Assembly (NCBI GenBank): GCA_001466705.2 | Contig: LATX02000024.1 | Location: forward strand, 62,001-126,000 | Source of the DNA: Moniliophthora roreri | Taxonomy: Eukaryota > Basidiomycota > Agaricomycetes > Agaricales > Marasmiaceae | Reading direction: 5' to 3' | DNA: 64,000 nucleotides | Part shown: positions 45,005-56,536 of the stretch, piece after piece | Numbering within the stretch: position 1 is the first letter of the stretch | How the letters are laid out: each line of letters opens with the position of its first letter | The notes under the pieces: model-generated | What the model was told of the DNA's origin: nothing | Seen by the model: only the letters and a program-made list of their open reading frames with translations | The model's database searches: none | Program-made: the position numbers and the translations under genes

Positions 45005-45226
45005 AGCAGGGTAGAAGGTGAGCACTCTGTAAACGACTACTGCACTAATGTTGGGATTCTTCATATAAATGTTATTCTGATGAGAACACATGTAGATCGC
45101 GAGGCTGACTTCACATAGGCGGAACCGCCACGCTCCCGAGTCAAGAAGGCGGAAACTTGTTGGAATCGCAGACATACAACGTGTATCACAACTTGTTATT
45201 GGAGGGTGTCACTGACGCACAGCTAT

Positions 45227-45256
45227 ACGTTACGGTAGACGTTACGGTAGACGTTA
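45227..45256. repeat. 12-bp tandem repeat (gttacggtagac)
   Basis: Two full copies and a partial third, non-coding, upstream of the Ser/Pro-rich gene. Confidence 0.7.
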
Positions 45257-46350
45257 CTCAGCTCGTACTCCCAGGAACTGTGATATGGCACAAACGGGGG
45301 GAAATCGCCCCCAATGCCTCAGGAAAAGGTACGGAGAAACAGCCTCTTGGGTCGTTTGAAATCTCCCAGAGGACAAGAAAGGATAGCCTCGTCCGAGGTC
45401 ACGCAACTGGTCTTGCTCGATCAAGCTGCCTATTCAATTGACTCCCACAGAACCGGTGTTTTTGGGCGGAAAAGAAGGTCGAAGGGATGGATGATTGACT
45501 GAGCGAAAACTTCTGTGTGGCGCACCTGTTACTTGTAGTGGGGAAAATTTCCAAAATTGGAAGGCGCGACCCATCAACCAGATTCCCAGAAGTTCTGAGT
45601 CAGAACATGATCAACGCTGGACAGCACCTTTCCAGTTCATCGATGCGCCGATGCCATTACCATAAGACTCAGGTACTTTTGCTTTTCATGCGGTGTACGG
45701 AGACTCAAGTGACGAATGTCTCTCGACATAAGTGATGGATACCAACGGATTTGGAATGCGACGCCGCACTTTGCAGTGCATTGAGCAAGACTGGACGACA
45801 CTTGAGTGTTCCGTTTCGCACCAAAATCCTGGCCCCAATGGTCTCAAATTGCCGAAGCGAATCCATCGGTTTTGTGCCGACTCAGGACAGTTCAAAAGAG
45901 TCATCGAACACTGCCTGATAATAAACTGGGATGTTTTAGCGTACTGCACCCCCGGCATTAGGATACCTCACCTACGCTAGCAATACGTCGCTATCGAACA
46001 TCAAAGTCCAGTAAGAAATGCTCTAAGTAGCTCTATACTAACAAGGCTATTCGATGCCACATTTGAAAAACCTGAAAGATATTGATCAATAACATACCAA
46101 CTTGACTCTTCTCGTTTTGACTCGCCCAATAGTTCCTGAGTTGCATCAAACAAGGAGAGGCTCGAGCGCAAACCCCATCCCCATCACTCATCATTTCCCA
46201 TGCCGCCAAACTTCTTTCTTCTCGACCACCATCATCCCTTGAACCCTTCGCCCTAAGCCGTGTGTCCCACCCGCCCAAACACATCCCTCCGTGCGCCCCT
46301 CCTTATCCCCAACTCCGGCCTTGCCACAGTCATCTGGATGTTGTACAAAG
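45257..46350. other. Intergenic region, no supported gene
   Basis: Only short frames on both strands, none with a recognised domain. A C-rich tract on the plus strand lies at about 46150-46320. Confidence 0.4.
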
Positions 46351-47215
46351 ACTATATAGCGCGATGTAGCACGGATAGTCGAATAGTACCCATAGGCAAC
46401 CTGGGTCCTATATAGCAAGGCTATCCAGTACTATATCGTGCTATATAGTACCTTCGGCAAAGCCTCAACGCGAGCAGAGCTTGGTCCAAAGAAACGCCGA
46501 GCCAACCGTATGTCGCAGCGTTCGGGCCACAGAACACGACGGTTGATTCTATCCGTAGGTTCCGTTGATTGTGATCGGTCACTAAATGTCATCGAAGTAG
46601 GGTGTTAGAGAAAATGTACATTATTCCATTACAATGTACGGTATTCGACAAGTACAGGATGGACTGTTATACATCGGATGTTGCACATGGACCTTCGCAA
46701 GAGATGGAGTTAAAGAGGTGACAGAAACGTATCAAGAACTCGAGGATCCTAGCCAAGTCGAGTTTCAGTCATTATGATCAAAGAGTACATAGGATTGAGC
46801 AGCACACACCACAGAAGCTTCGGCCACCAAATATCCCAGCTCCCTGTAGTCTTAAGCCGGTCCAAAAGCGACGACAACAGTGATAAAGAACGAAAAGGGC
46901 GCAAAGATGAGATGGGAGTAAAAAGAAAATGCTTAGTAATCACCGTGCTCCCTGCCCTTGAAGTTCAAGTCGGCGACACTTAGAGAATATCAGACTTTGC
47001 AGGTTTGGAACTTGGAGGTTTTCAACGACCTTCCATTCAAATGATACGCAAGCGAAAGCGAGGAGCGGGCCAGATTCGAATTGATGCGTCATCATTGCAT
47101 GTGCTATATAGCACGCTCAGATTTCTGAACGAAGGAAGCTCCTGTTGATTGACCCAGAACGGATGTGCGAGTCCTTATACGAGCACTATTTGACTATGCG
47201 TGCTATATAGTGACG
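46351..47215. repeat. Cluster of ctatatag palindromes
   Basis: The motif gctatatag (or actatatag) occurs near 46351, 46408, 46439, 47101 and 47209, often inside a larger palindrome such as gtgctatatagcac (47099-47112) and agtactatatcgtgctatatagtacc (46428-46453). The two groups are about 0.75 kb apart and could mark the ends of an old element. No coding sequence is supported between them. Confidence 0.5.
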
Positions 47216-47361
47216 GCCCTAAGTTGGAGATGCATACTGGTAGACAGTCAAAATAAAAATGTCGGAAAAATCATTTTCGGGTTATAGGTAGTCTGCTTTT
47301 TTCTCCGGGTCCGAACCCGCACCTCAAATATATGTTACATGCTTTTCGTGCATGGTGAGAT

Positions 47362-47721
47362 TAGTGATGTTGGGGGCTTGGCTCAAGCCCTGAAGCCAGG
47401 CCTGACCGAGCCGGGGCTCACAAAGCCAAGCCGAGCCCTACTGTAGGGCTTTGACCGGGCTCAGGGCTCGGGCTTGCATTTCTGAAAGCCCAAGCCCAGG
47501 GCTTGAGCCCTAGACGACATGATGGAAAGTGCAGCCCGTGGCTGTAGGCAAGTGATACCCAAAAACCCTGGCCTAAGCCGGGCCCTACCTATGGCTCGGG
47601 CTTCTGGTGGCTCGGGCTTCTGGCGGCTCAAGGCTCGGGCTCGATGTTTGGTGAGCCTGAGCCCTCTCAAGCCAGGCCTAAGCCCGGGGCTTTGAGCCGA
47701 GCCGAGCCCGCAACATCACTA
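47362..47721. mobile_element. 360-bp hAT-type MITE
   Basis: Both ends carry the perfect 11-bp terminal inverted repeat tagtgatgttg / caacatcacta, extended to about 24 bp with two mismatches (ggcttggctc versus ggctcggctc). The element is flanked by a perfect 8-bp direct repeat GGTGAGAT (47354-47361 and 47722-47729), the target-site duplication size of hAT transposons. The interior is GC-rich, made of GGCTCGGGCTT/AAGCCCGAGCC units, able to fold on itself, and non-coding. Open frames across it are by-products of the repeats. Confidence 0.88.
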
Positions 47722-47745
47722 GGTGAGATTAACGCGTCATTTTTT

Positions 47746-48099
47746 CTAACGCGTTTCATGGCCGCTCCAGAGGCAAATGCCTCCCACATCTCGTATAACT
47801 CCTCGGAAGGTCGCCGCATTCTTCTGGAAATTTCCCAGAACTTTCTTTCTTTCTTTCCGCACAATTTCTGTACTAGAATGTGGAGTTTGCATATACGGTG
47901 TATTAGGTGAATGTAGTAAGGTTTCTTCACCGCTGGGTCCACCAGACGCGAAAACGTCGTCGTTCTCACGGTTTGCAACGATTATGCGATGACGTTTCCT
48001 CTTATATTTGACATTGGGACCACGAGGACGACGAGGTTTCGAGGTATTAGTCGGATTGAAGGTATTGTCTGCAGCCTTGATGGGACTGCGGTCGGACAA
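47746..48099 (-). CDS. Possible small basic protein, unknown
   Basis: A 117-codon frame starting MSDRSPIKAADNTF with a basic run (PRRPRGPNVKYKRKRHR) and a second Lys/Arg run (VRKERKKVLGN). It ends 16 bp from the target duplication of the hAT MITE, so its 3' end might be altered by that insertion. No family recognised. It may be only an open frame. Confidence 0.3.
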   Translation of the reverse strand: MSDRSPIKAADNTFNPTNTSKPRRPRGPNVKYKRKRHRIIVANRENDDVFASGGPSGEETLLHSPNTPYMQTPHSSTEIVRKERKKVLGNFQKNAATFRGVIRDVGGICLWSGHETR

Positions 48100-48179
48100 G
48101 GGAATGCGGAGACACAGTCTCGAGGGCGTCTAAGGAGTGGAGGAGTTGAAAAGGAAGTGCATTATGAGGACATATCATA

Positions 48180-49278
48180 GGGTTATTAGAGTTAAAGAAC
48201 GAAGGGCTACTGATGGACGCGGCGCGTTGAATGAATCATCAACAAAAAGCTCAAGCGAAAAGTTAAGTCACATGATTTATTTTCTTTCTATATATGGATT
48301 TGCGGAAGGTGGGCAGGAAGGTACGGGTAACTGATCGTGATTTCAAGCAGACTCTTATTTAGCGAGCTTGCGAGCGGAGTCTGCCTAGGGGAGACTAGGT
48401 TCCAACCTCGTCTTCGCTGCATGGGACCGACAAATATCAGGCGCGGAACGGGGAAACCCACCTGCCCCTGTCCCTCTGATCTTGTCTGTGGGCCGAAGGG
48501 CTGGGATGAAGCTCCATCCCGCAGGATCAGTTCTCCCAACCGTAAACCACCCTCTCGGAAGGTCAAGAAGCTGGACTTGCTGATGGCAGAGGTAGTAGTC
48601 CCGGTCAGCTGCTCGGACGGCGTGAGAGGAGAAGTCCTCCGGTCCGAGGTCTTTCCAGTGTTTCGGACTCCTTCTGGGTATATAGGCTCAGTGGTAGTAT
48701 CCCTAAACAGAGTTGGAAGTGCAGGCGGTAGGGGTAGCGGTAGCCCCCTGATGAGAGCTTTCGCAGGCTCGAAACCGCTGCCAAATCTGCCTCACTAGCT
48801 GACCTCTCCCCCGGCTGATAACAGGACCCTATCTTAGGAGACGGTCGACTGCAGCGGTGCGGAAGTCAGTGGTCTGCCCAGCTACGCTCGGTTGGAACCT
48901 GGTACCGATCTCGTTCCTCGAATTGGTACCTGTCGTCAGTAGATGCGTCATCACCAAGATCGGATCTACGTTCTGCCGCGTCAATACCGAACATTACGGG
49001 GAAGAGTAGCTGGGTGTTGGCTTGGGTAGGCAGGAACCATGTGTGAAGGCACTAGACTTCTGGACCTAACCGAGGTAAGTAAATATCATATCATATCATA
49101 TCAGATAAGATTCTCACAGATCATTTGACAGATCCATAATCCGTCGTTTTCCAGACGTCGTCTGGCCGCATCGGTGCTCGAATCTTTAGCAGATATAACC
49201 TGCTTTAGGGCCCTTACAAGTTTAGCTCTCATTCTCTCCGTTCTTATCATCATCCGAATTCTTGAATTCCTCCGTATC
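48180..49278. other. Non-coding GC-rich block ending in (tatca)n
   Basis: A plus-strand frame of 153 codons (48337-48798) looks random. The block contains a gagcttgcgagc palindrome near 48365 and an inverted pair aggttccaacc (about 48400) / ggttggaacct (about 48890). It is followed by a (tatca) repeat at about 49083-49104. Such a tail can mark the 3' end of a retroposon, but no domain supports this. Confidence 0.3.
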
Positions 49279-50378
49279 ATGCCTAAAGTTCCTACGAACC
49301 GCACCATGTCGAAGGACACCGTCGCGCAAGCATATTTACACAAAGTGCAAGGCCATCCTGGTGTATACTGTATCGCCTTGAACAGACCCAAGTCAAGAAA
49401 CGCCATATCTGTTCAGCTTCTCAAGGTTTGTTCTCTTTTCTCAACTAGCTCCTTCGAGCTGATCATGGTTGATTAGGACCTACGTGCCTCTTTGGATCAG
49501 GCGCTGAATGAGAAAGGGTGAACATAGTCTTGTTTCCCTTTTACTGAGCGTATCTCAACCTTACCTTTCAGGCTTAATGTGTTGATCTTCTACTCGTCCA
49601 CAATTGGGTCCTTCTGCTCCGGTGCCGACTTGATTGAGCGGCGCTCAATGTCCGAGGTTCAGGTCCGGGAGTTCCTTGCCAACATCCGAGAAATCTTCAA
49701 TGGTATCGATGATCTACCTTTCCCGACTATAGCAGCTATTGATGGACCAGCGATGGGTGGTGGTCTTGAGCTAGCCTTGACTTGTGACTTCCGAATTGCA
49801 GGTCAGTGCCCGTTTGAACATGGTGAAAACCGCATTCATTTACCTTATCATCCTCCAGCGAACGACGTTACCAAGATTAGCTTTCCTGAGTGTCGGCTTG
49901 GTATTATTCCAGGAGCCGGAGGAACCCAGCGCGCCCCCCGACTCATTGGAATGACGAAAGCGAAGGAGCTTATCTTTACTGGAAGGGAATTGACAGCACA
50001 TCAAGCCTTGGAGCTCGGTGATTCCCATCGTTCACGTACCAACCTCCTTATTCATTCTTTAACTTTTTAGGACTGGTGGACTATGTTGCGGCCCCGAGGA
50101 CGACAGCCTTTCAACGTGCTCTCGAACTTGCTGATGAAATGGCACTGAGTGGTCAGTTTATGGAGTTAACTGAATGTTCTTTGATTGACACGATTCTTCT
50201 AGCACCACTAGCACTCCGGGCGGCGAAGGCTGCAGTGTCGAGATCACTTGATTGTCCGCTTGATATTGCCTTGAATCACGAACTCGCATGTTACGAACCG
50301 CTTCTCGGAACAAAGGATCGCGTAGAAGCTCTCGTTGCTTTTCGGGAAAAGAGAAGACCCGTATTCATAGGAGAGTAA
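49279..50378 (+). CDS. Enoyl-CoA hydratase/isomerase family (AUH-like)
   Basis: Exons 49279-49425, 49477-49517, 49572-49801, 49859-50017 and 50071-50378 give 295 codons (294 aa). Crotonase-fold signatures are in order: ALNRPKSRNAIS, GSFCSGADLIER (first oxyanion-hole strand), AAIDGPAMGGGLELALTCDFRIA (49733-49800), then PECRLGIIPGAGGTQRAPRLIG with the catalytic-type Glu region, and GLVD. FREKRRPVF is near the C-terminus. This most resembles methylglutaconyl-CoA hydratase/AUH-type mitochondrial enzymes, which hydrate 2-enoyl-CoA in fatty-acid or leucine breakdown. The frame is open upstream with a hydrophobic stretch but no ATG, so the targeting peptide is unclear; the first ATG was taken as start. 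Confidence 0.87.
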
Positions 50379-50709
50379 TTTTCTACTATCGGGACTGTAT
50401 GCCATCTGTAGAGAGTTTATGCGCCTTAAACTTGTTGACAAGGATGATATTCAAATTTTCGTCCGTTTGAGACCAGGCAGATTGTTTCGGCCGCAATAAC
50501 CCGGGGAGATATTCGGGGATACTGATTAGCCAAGTTTGACAGGTCGGATCTAACTTTTATCTGATATGATAACCCATGTGGATATTTCTGATCGTTTTAT
50601 CAGATTACAGCACGCCACCAAAGATTTCATGCGATGAAACGGTAAGCTTAAGTTTGGCTCACGTTCTCCAAGATGTGCCCCAGCTAGTTTACTGCTCAAC
50701 CTTACCCTC

Positions 50710-53700
50710 ATGGCTACCCCGCCACCAAAATTCTCACTTGAAGATACTCTGTCATTTCCCCGTCGTGCATGGCATTCTCGAGTACCTTTTGTCTCTACCA
50801 AGGCCTCACCCCCACCGAGCTCGCCCGATGACGCTGAATTGATCCCCGAAGTTGGCTCATCGTGGTTCTCTTATGTTACCTTCTCGTGGATGACACGAAT
50901 TTTGGCATTGGGATATGCTCGACCTCTGGAAACACCTGATTTATATCGCTTGGACGATAGCCGAGCAGCCGAAGTCTATGCAGAGAAGATTGTGGAGTCT
51001 TTCGAACGTCGTCAACGTGCTGCCGGCGCGTATAATCAGACCCTCGATGACGGAACGGCCAGCCCTCCCTTCGTGAAGGCATTCTGGTGGACATTACTTG
51101 GTCAGAAGGATGTGCGTAGTCAGCGCTGGAGAAAGGCGGCCAAGAGAAAGTCACCTAGTCTTGCTCTGGCCTGTAACGATGCCGTGTATTGGTGGTTTAG
51201 CTTGGGAGGTCTTTTCCGTCTGCTCGCAGATGTTGGGACAATTACGAGTCCTCTAATTCTCAAGGTCCGTACAATGGACCTTTGGTGCAGATTCGTTTTG
51301 ATCATGGATTCATTAGGCCATCATTCGTTTTGCGAAAGACTCCCACGAAAGTGCATCCAGAGGAGAGGGCCTACCCCCAATTGGTCCAGGTGTTGGCCTC
51401 GCCCTCGGACTATGGGTCGTGCAAATCGCCATTTCGCTCTTGAACGCGCAAGCCTATTACCGCGGTTACACCACAGGCGTCATTCTACGTGGAGCTCTCA
51501 TCCACGCCCTCTTCGCGCGTTCCCTGAAGCTCACCTCGCGAGCACGATCTGCTCGTGGCCTCACAGCTGGGAGGCTGACGTCCATGATCAGTACCGACAT
51601 CTCGAGAATCGATTTCTGCATGGCGTACTTCCACATGGCATTTACCTCTCCGATTCAGATGATCATTTGCTTGATCATCTTGTGCATCAACCTGGGATAC
51701 AGCGCGTTACCTGGATTTGCTTTCTTCTTGTTATTCAGTCCGCTGCAAGGTAAAATTACAAAGATGCTGTTCCTTTTGAGGTGACGTACCCCGTGCCTGA
51801 AAGGTTATCATAAGCTAACTCCGACTACAGGAAACGAAGTATGGTCTGGACCGATCGCAGAATAGGACTTTTACAGGAACTGCTTGGTAGCATGCGATTA
51901 ATTAAGCTATTCGCCTGGGAGGTACCATAAATCACTACTTCGTCGTGTTCCCTATTGACCTTCTCTGTCAGCTTTCTTTCCTGGATCGTGTCGAAAAGTT
52001 TCGTACACAAGAAATGAAGTACGCTCACTCAACAGCCGTAGAGTGGTCGTGACACTGAATGTTATTACAGATTTCTTCGGTCACGACTAATGCTTCGTTC
52101 GGTGAACAACGCCTTGGGCTTCGCCCTTCCCACACTGGCAGCGGTTCTCTCTTTTATCGTCTACGCCATGACTGGACATGAATTGGATCCTTCTGTGATA
52201 TTCTCCTCGCTATCGCTGTTCAATCTCCTTCGAACGCCCCTAACATTTTTGCGTGAGTCTCTCCACTACTTATGGTTTACCATTCTTCTGACCTTTGTAT
52301 AGCTGTTGCTCTGAGCTCCATGGCTGACGCGCATAACGCGTTCAGCCGGGTTCAAGAAGTATTCCTTGCGGAAGTCATGACAGAAGACATCAAGCTAGAT
52401 CCCGAGTTGGATGTTGCTATCTCCGTGAAGAACGCCAATTTTACCTGGGACGCACCTCTTCCTTTCCAAGCAGCAGCCAAGCCAGCTGCGCCTATAGCCT
52501 CGGTTGCTTCTGCCGTCATTGAGAAAGCTAAACGGGTACTAAATTGTAGAGCCGATCGAGTAACAGAGCCGCAACCGAACGAGAAGCTATCGGCAGCTCA
52601 TACGGCAGAGGACCGAATATTCAAGTTAAAGAATATCAACCTATCTGTCCCTCGTGGTCAGTTGTGTGCGGTTGTGGGACCTATAGGATCGGGCAAGTCA
52701 AGCCTATTACAGGGACTGGTTGGAGGTATGGCGTCCCCATTTACTCCAATTTCATTTACTAACACCATCTAGAAATGCACAAAACTGATGGTGAAATTAT
52801 CTTCGGCGATCGTGTTGGCTACTGTCCACAGATCTCATGGATTCAGGTATGTTCCCTTGAAATCTTAATATATCTTTTCTCATTACGAGCTTGAAAGAGT
52901 GCTTCAATCCGTGATAATATCACTTTTGGTCAGGCGTTCGACGAGGAAAAGTATTGGAAAGTTGTAAAAGACGCGTGTCTCCTTCCTGACTTTGAGATGC
53001 TCTCACCGTAAGTATCTAGTGCCACTCTCAGCCCCGACAAGTACTGACAACACCATAGAGACGGTGATCTCACGGAAGTCGGAGAGAAAGGTAAAATCCA
53101 TATTCTTGTTTTGATTTTGATTCCTCACATCCGCCGTAGGAATATCCCTTTCTGGCGGGCAGAAACAGCGCATCAACATTGCTCGTGCTCTCTACTTTGG
53201 CAGTAAAATCACGCTATTTGACGATCCACTCTCTGCCCTCGATGCTCATGTATCTAAGGATGTCTTTGAGAACGTCATGCAAAAAGCTCTAGCAGGAACG
53301 ACACGTATCGTCGTTACTCACGCCCTTCATTTCCTTCCCTACATGGACTATGTTATCACGTTAAACGACGGTGTAGTCGTTGAGGAAGGAACGTACCCCG
53401 AGCTCATGGCGAAAGGTGGTGCTTTTGCAAGATTTATCGAAGAGTTCGGCAGTACTGGAACCGAGAAAGACGACGCCAAGGAACAAAAGAACTCAGAGAA
53501 AGATGCAGCTAAAGGCACCACCGCAGGCGGAGAGAGGAAGAAAGACACTGGCGCAACGAAGAAACTCATGCAGTCTGAAGATCGTAATGTTGGCTCCGTG
53601 AACTTCAACAGTATGTTCTGACCACTTTGTCACGTTTTTGTGCCGCTGATGCTCGCTTTTTGCAGCCTACATGGAGTTTTTCCGTGCTGGCCGTTTACCG

Positions 53701-56319
53701 TTCACCTTTCCGCTGTTTTTTGTTGCTGTGCTTTTCTTTCAAGGTTCAAGCGTCCTCAGCCCTTATTGGTACGTGTTACTGGGCTCTTTTCTTCAGTCAA
53801 CTCAAGAGTATTTTCAGGCTCGTGTGGTGGCAAGAAGAGTAAGTTCTATGCTTGAAGGAATCTCGTTCGCGACTCACTAATTGTCAGGTCATTTGACATT
53901 GCCAAGGGCGTCTATGTGAGCTCGGGTGCAACTTCTGAAGTTTAAGGAATCATCTAATACTGCCACTTTAGATGGCAATTTACGCTATCTTAGGCTTCGC
54001 GCAAGTAAGTCAGTTTAGTCTTTCGGCATTCTGGAGTCTTATTAGTATTTTGCCAGGCATTTGGTCTTTTTTCGATGGGCGCTGTCTTTGCACTATTCAC
54101 CTTCAACGCCTCGAGGACTCTACATCGAGTATGGAATTCACACTTCACACTTCCTTTATTAACGTCGCTATGATCAGAATGCGCTTACGCGAATCATGCA
54201 TGCCCCAGTTTCCTTCTTCGAGTGAGCTTTTATCGACTAATGGGACGGGCGGTGTCAGCTGACATTTGTTCTGCCTAGTACCACGGTTCAGTGTTTCCTG
54301 TACTCCGATGAACTTCTGTTAGACTAACATTTTGGTAGCCCCTCGGTCGCATCATGAATCGCTTTAGCAAAGGTATTTTCCTATCAAGTCTCTGCCCCAG
54401 CTACCAAAGTAACAATATCACAGATATCGACACCCTCGATAACATCGTTGGAGAAGCTATGCGACAGTTCTTGGGCACTATGGTCCAGGTCATAGGCTCG
54501 ATCATCCTGGTTTCGATCATAATTCCCTGGTTCCTCATCGCTGTCGCTTTCATTCTGGTTCTATACTATTGGATCACCATTTTTTATCGTGCGAGTGCTC
54601 GAGAATTGAAGGTACGCGTTCTTTCTATCAATGACAAAGCATTACTCAAGCTAGTACTCGTTCTACAGCGTCTGGATGCTGTTCTGCGATCCTCCTTGTA
54701 TGGACACTTCTCTGAGTCGATGACGGGTCTGTCAACCATCCGCGCCTACGGCGAAGCTCCACGCTTCAAGAACGAGAACGCATCCAGGACGAACCTAGAG
54801 AACCGGTCAGCATGAATCTTGTCATAAATGGATGTACACTCACTAGACAAACACAGAGCGTACTGGTTGAGCGTATCAAATCAACGCTGGCTAAGCGTGA
54901 GACTTGACTTTCTAGGTTCCATCATGGTCTTCGCAGTAGCAATCATGGCCATCGGAATTCGAGCAGACGTCTCTCCAGCACAAACTGGTGTAGCTTTGTC
55001 GTACATGCTAGTCGTTCAACAGGTACGTTCGTTTCCCGTATCAAGACATTCCTCAAGTGAGAGCTCGGCTGCAGGCATTTGGTTGGGCAGTTCGTCAAAG
55101 TGCTGAGGTTGAAAACAACATGAATGCTGTTGAGAGAATTCTTCACTATACCAGCGAAGTGGAGCAAGAGGCACTCCACGACATTCCCGATAACAAACCT
55201 CCTCCGTCTTGGCCAAGTATTGGTTCCATCGAGATGAAGGACGTGGTCGTCAGCTATCGCCCGGAGTTACCGCCGGTACTCAGAGGTGTCAGCTTGGATA
55301 TCCGCGGTGGAGAACATATTGGGATTGTTGGACGAACCGGAGCTGGAAAATCGACAAGTGAGTGCCATTGATATTTTTTCGGGTTCCAACGCCTAACATG
55401 TATGCAGTCACGATGACCCTTTATCGGACGATTGAGCTGCTGTCTGGATACATCAAGGTGGATGGTATCGATATTTCAGAGATCGGCCTTCGTGATCTTC
55501 GTAGTGCTCTTGCTAGTGCGTACTCATATGCTCAGGCATTCGTTTCCTTCTGACAAGAGCCGCAGTCATTCCGCAGGAACCACTCTTATTCAGCGGTGAG
55601 TGTTCAGTTCGACGAATGGGACATTCCGGTACTCACTGAGTCTTGCAGGTGACCTGAGGTCAAACCTTGATCCCTTTGGACAGTATGACGACGCTCGGCT
55701 TTGGGATGCTCTCAAGCGTTCGTGGTTGGTAGAGAATGTGAAATCGGATGGATACTCGTCAAGTGCCTCGTCGACAATCAACGAAGGATCCTCGAATCGC
55801 TTGACCTTAGATACTCGGATCGAAGAGGGTGGATCTAACCTCTCTGTCGGACAGGTAATGGTTATTTTCTCCTGGCGCATTCTGTGTTGTCTTTACTCCG
55901 CCTTCCAGCGCTCCCTTGTTAGCTTGGCGCGGGCACTGGTGAAGAATTCCAAAATCATTCTCATGGACGAAGCGACTGGTAAGCATACTCTAAACTTGCT
56001 CGAGTGCTCCATGCTCACCTATCATATAGCTTCTGTAGACTTTGAAACCGACCGCAACATTCAGGACACCATTCAAGTCGAGTTTGCCGACCGAACACTA
56101 TTGTGCATTGCCCATCGTCTCCGGACGATCATTGGATATGACCGTATTTGCGTGCTGGACGCTGGTCAGGTCAAGGAGTTTGATTCTCCCGAGAACCTTT
56201 GGATGAAAGAGGGAGGCGTTTTCAGAGGGATGTGCGAGAGGTCGGGCATTTCTCTGGTTGACATCAAAATGGCCAGCGAACAAAACAGAATCATGAAGCG
56301 GATGTTGAACTTGAACTAG
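50710..56319 (+). CDS. ABCC-type (Yor1-like) full ABC exporter
   Basis: A large gene with about two dozen short introns. Region 1 (50710-52320) holds the first membrane domain, beginning SSWFSYVTFSWMTRILALGY. NBD1 (about 52380-53400) has Walker A GPIGSGKSS, Q-loop YCPQ, signature LSGGQKQR, Walker B ITLFDDPLSALD (Asp in place of catalytic Glu, usual in ABCC NBD1) and THAL. A Lys/Glu-rich linker follows (53450-53590). The second membrane domain spans 53660-55070 (FFETTPLGRIMNRFSKD-type loop, RASARELKRLDA, GLSTIRAYGE). NBD2 has GRTGAGKST (55333-55360), LSVGQ/RSLVSLARALV, LMDEAT and IAHRL, so the second site looks catalytic. Such proteins pump drugs or conjugates out across the plasma membrane. 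Checked junctions join in phase; no lesion seen. Length about 1,350-1,400 residues. Confidence 0.88.
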
Positions 56320-56536
56320 AGAGGTTTGCTCCATTTCCAAGGCTCGGAATTTGCAGGACATCTTCTAGAATAGCTACATACCTAATTTTAGCGTTTGTAA
56401 TTCAGAGAATGGAGGTTTGAAGAAACCGTGGTGCGGTGCTGTCGGAGAACGCTGGCTTTCACGTTGACTGTCAGTTAGTCACTTTCGACCACGACATAAA
56501 AGTCATGGGTCCTCTGTATCTTCTGAATCTCTTCTC

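Noticed and set aside
44860..45180. Homeodomain or HMG box upstream of the Ser/Pro-rich gene
   Set aside because: The basic ERKKARRKG stretch after an intron is suggestive, but the residues before it (AMVQN) lack the WF pair and spacing of a homeodomain, and no HMG pattern fits.
47305..47325. T-arm-like gggtccgaacccgc on the plus strand
   Set aside because: No matching acceptor, D or anticodon arms could be drawn around it.
47461..47910. Open frames across the GC-rich repeat
   Set aside because: They lie wholly or partly within the hAT MITE and are products of its GGCTCGGGC units.
48337..48798. 153-codon frame on the plus strand
   Set aside because: High-GC random-looking composition, no domain, no splice support.
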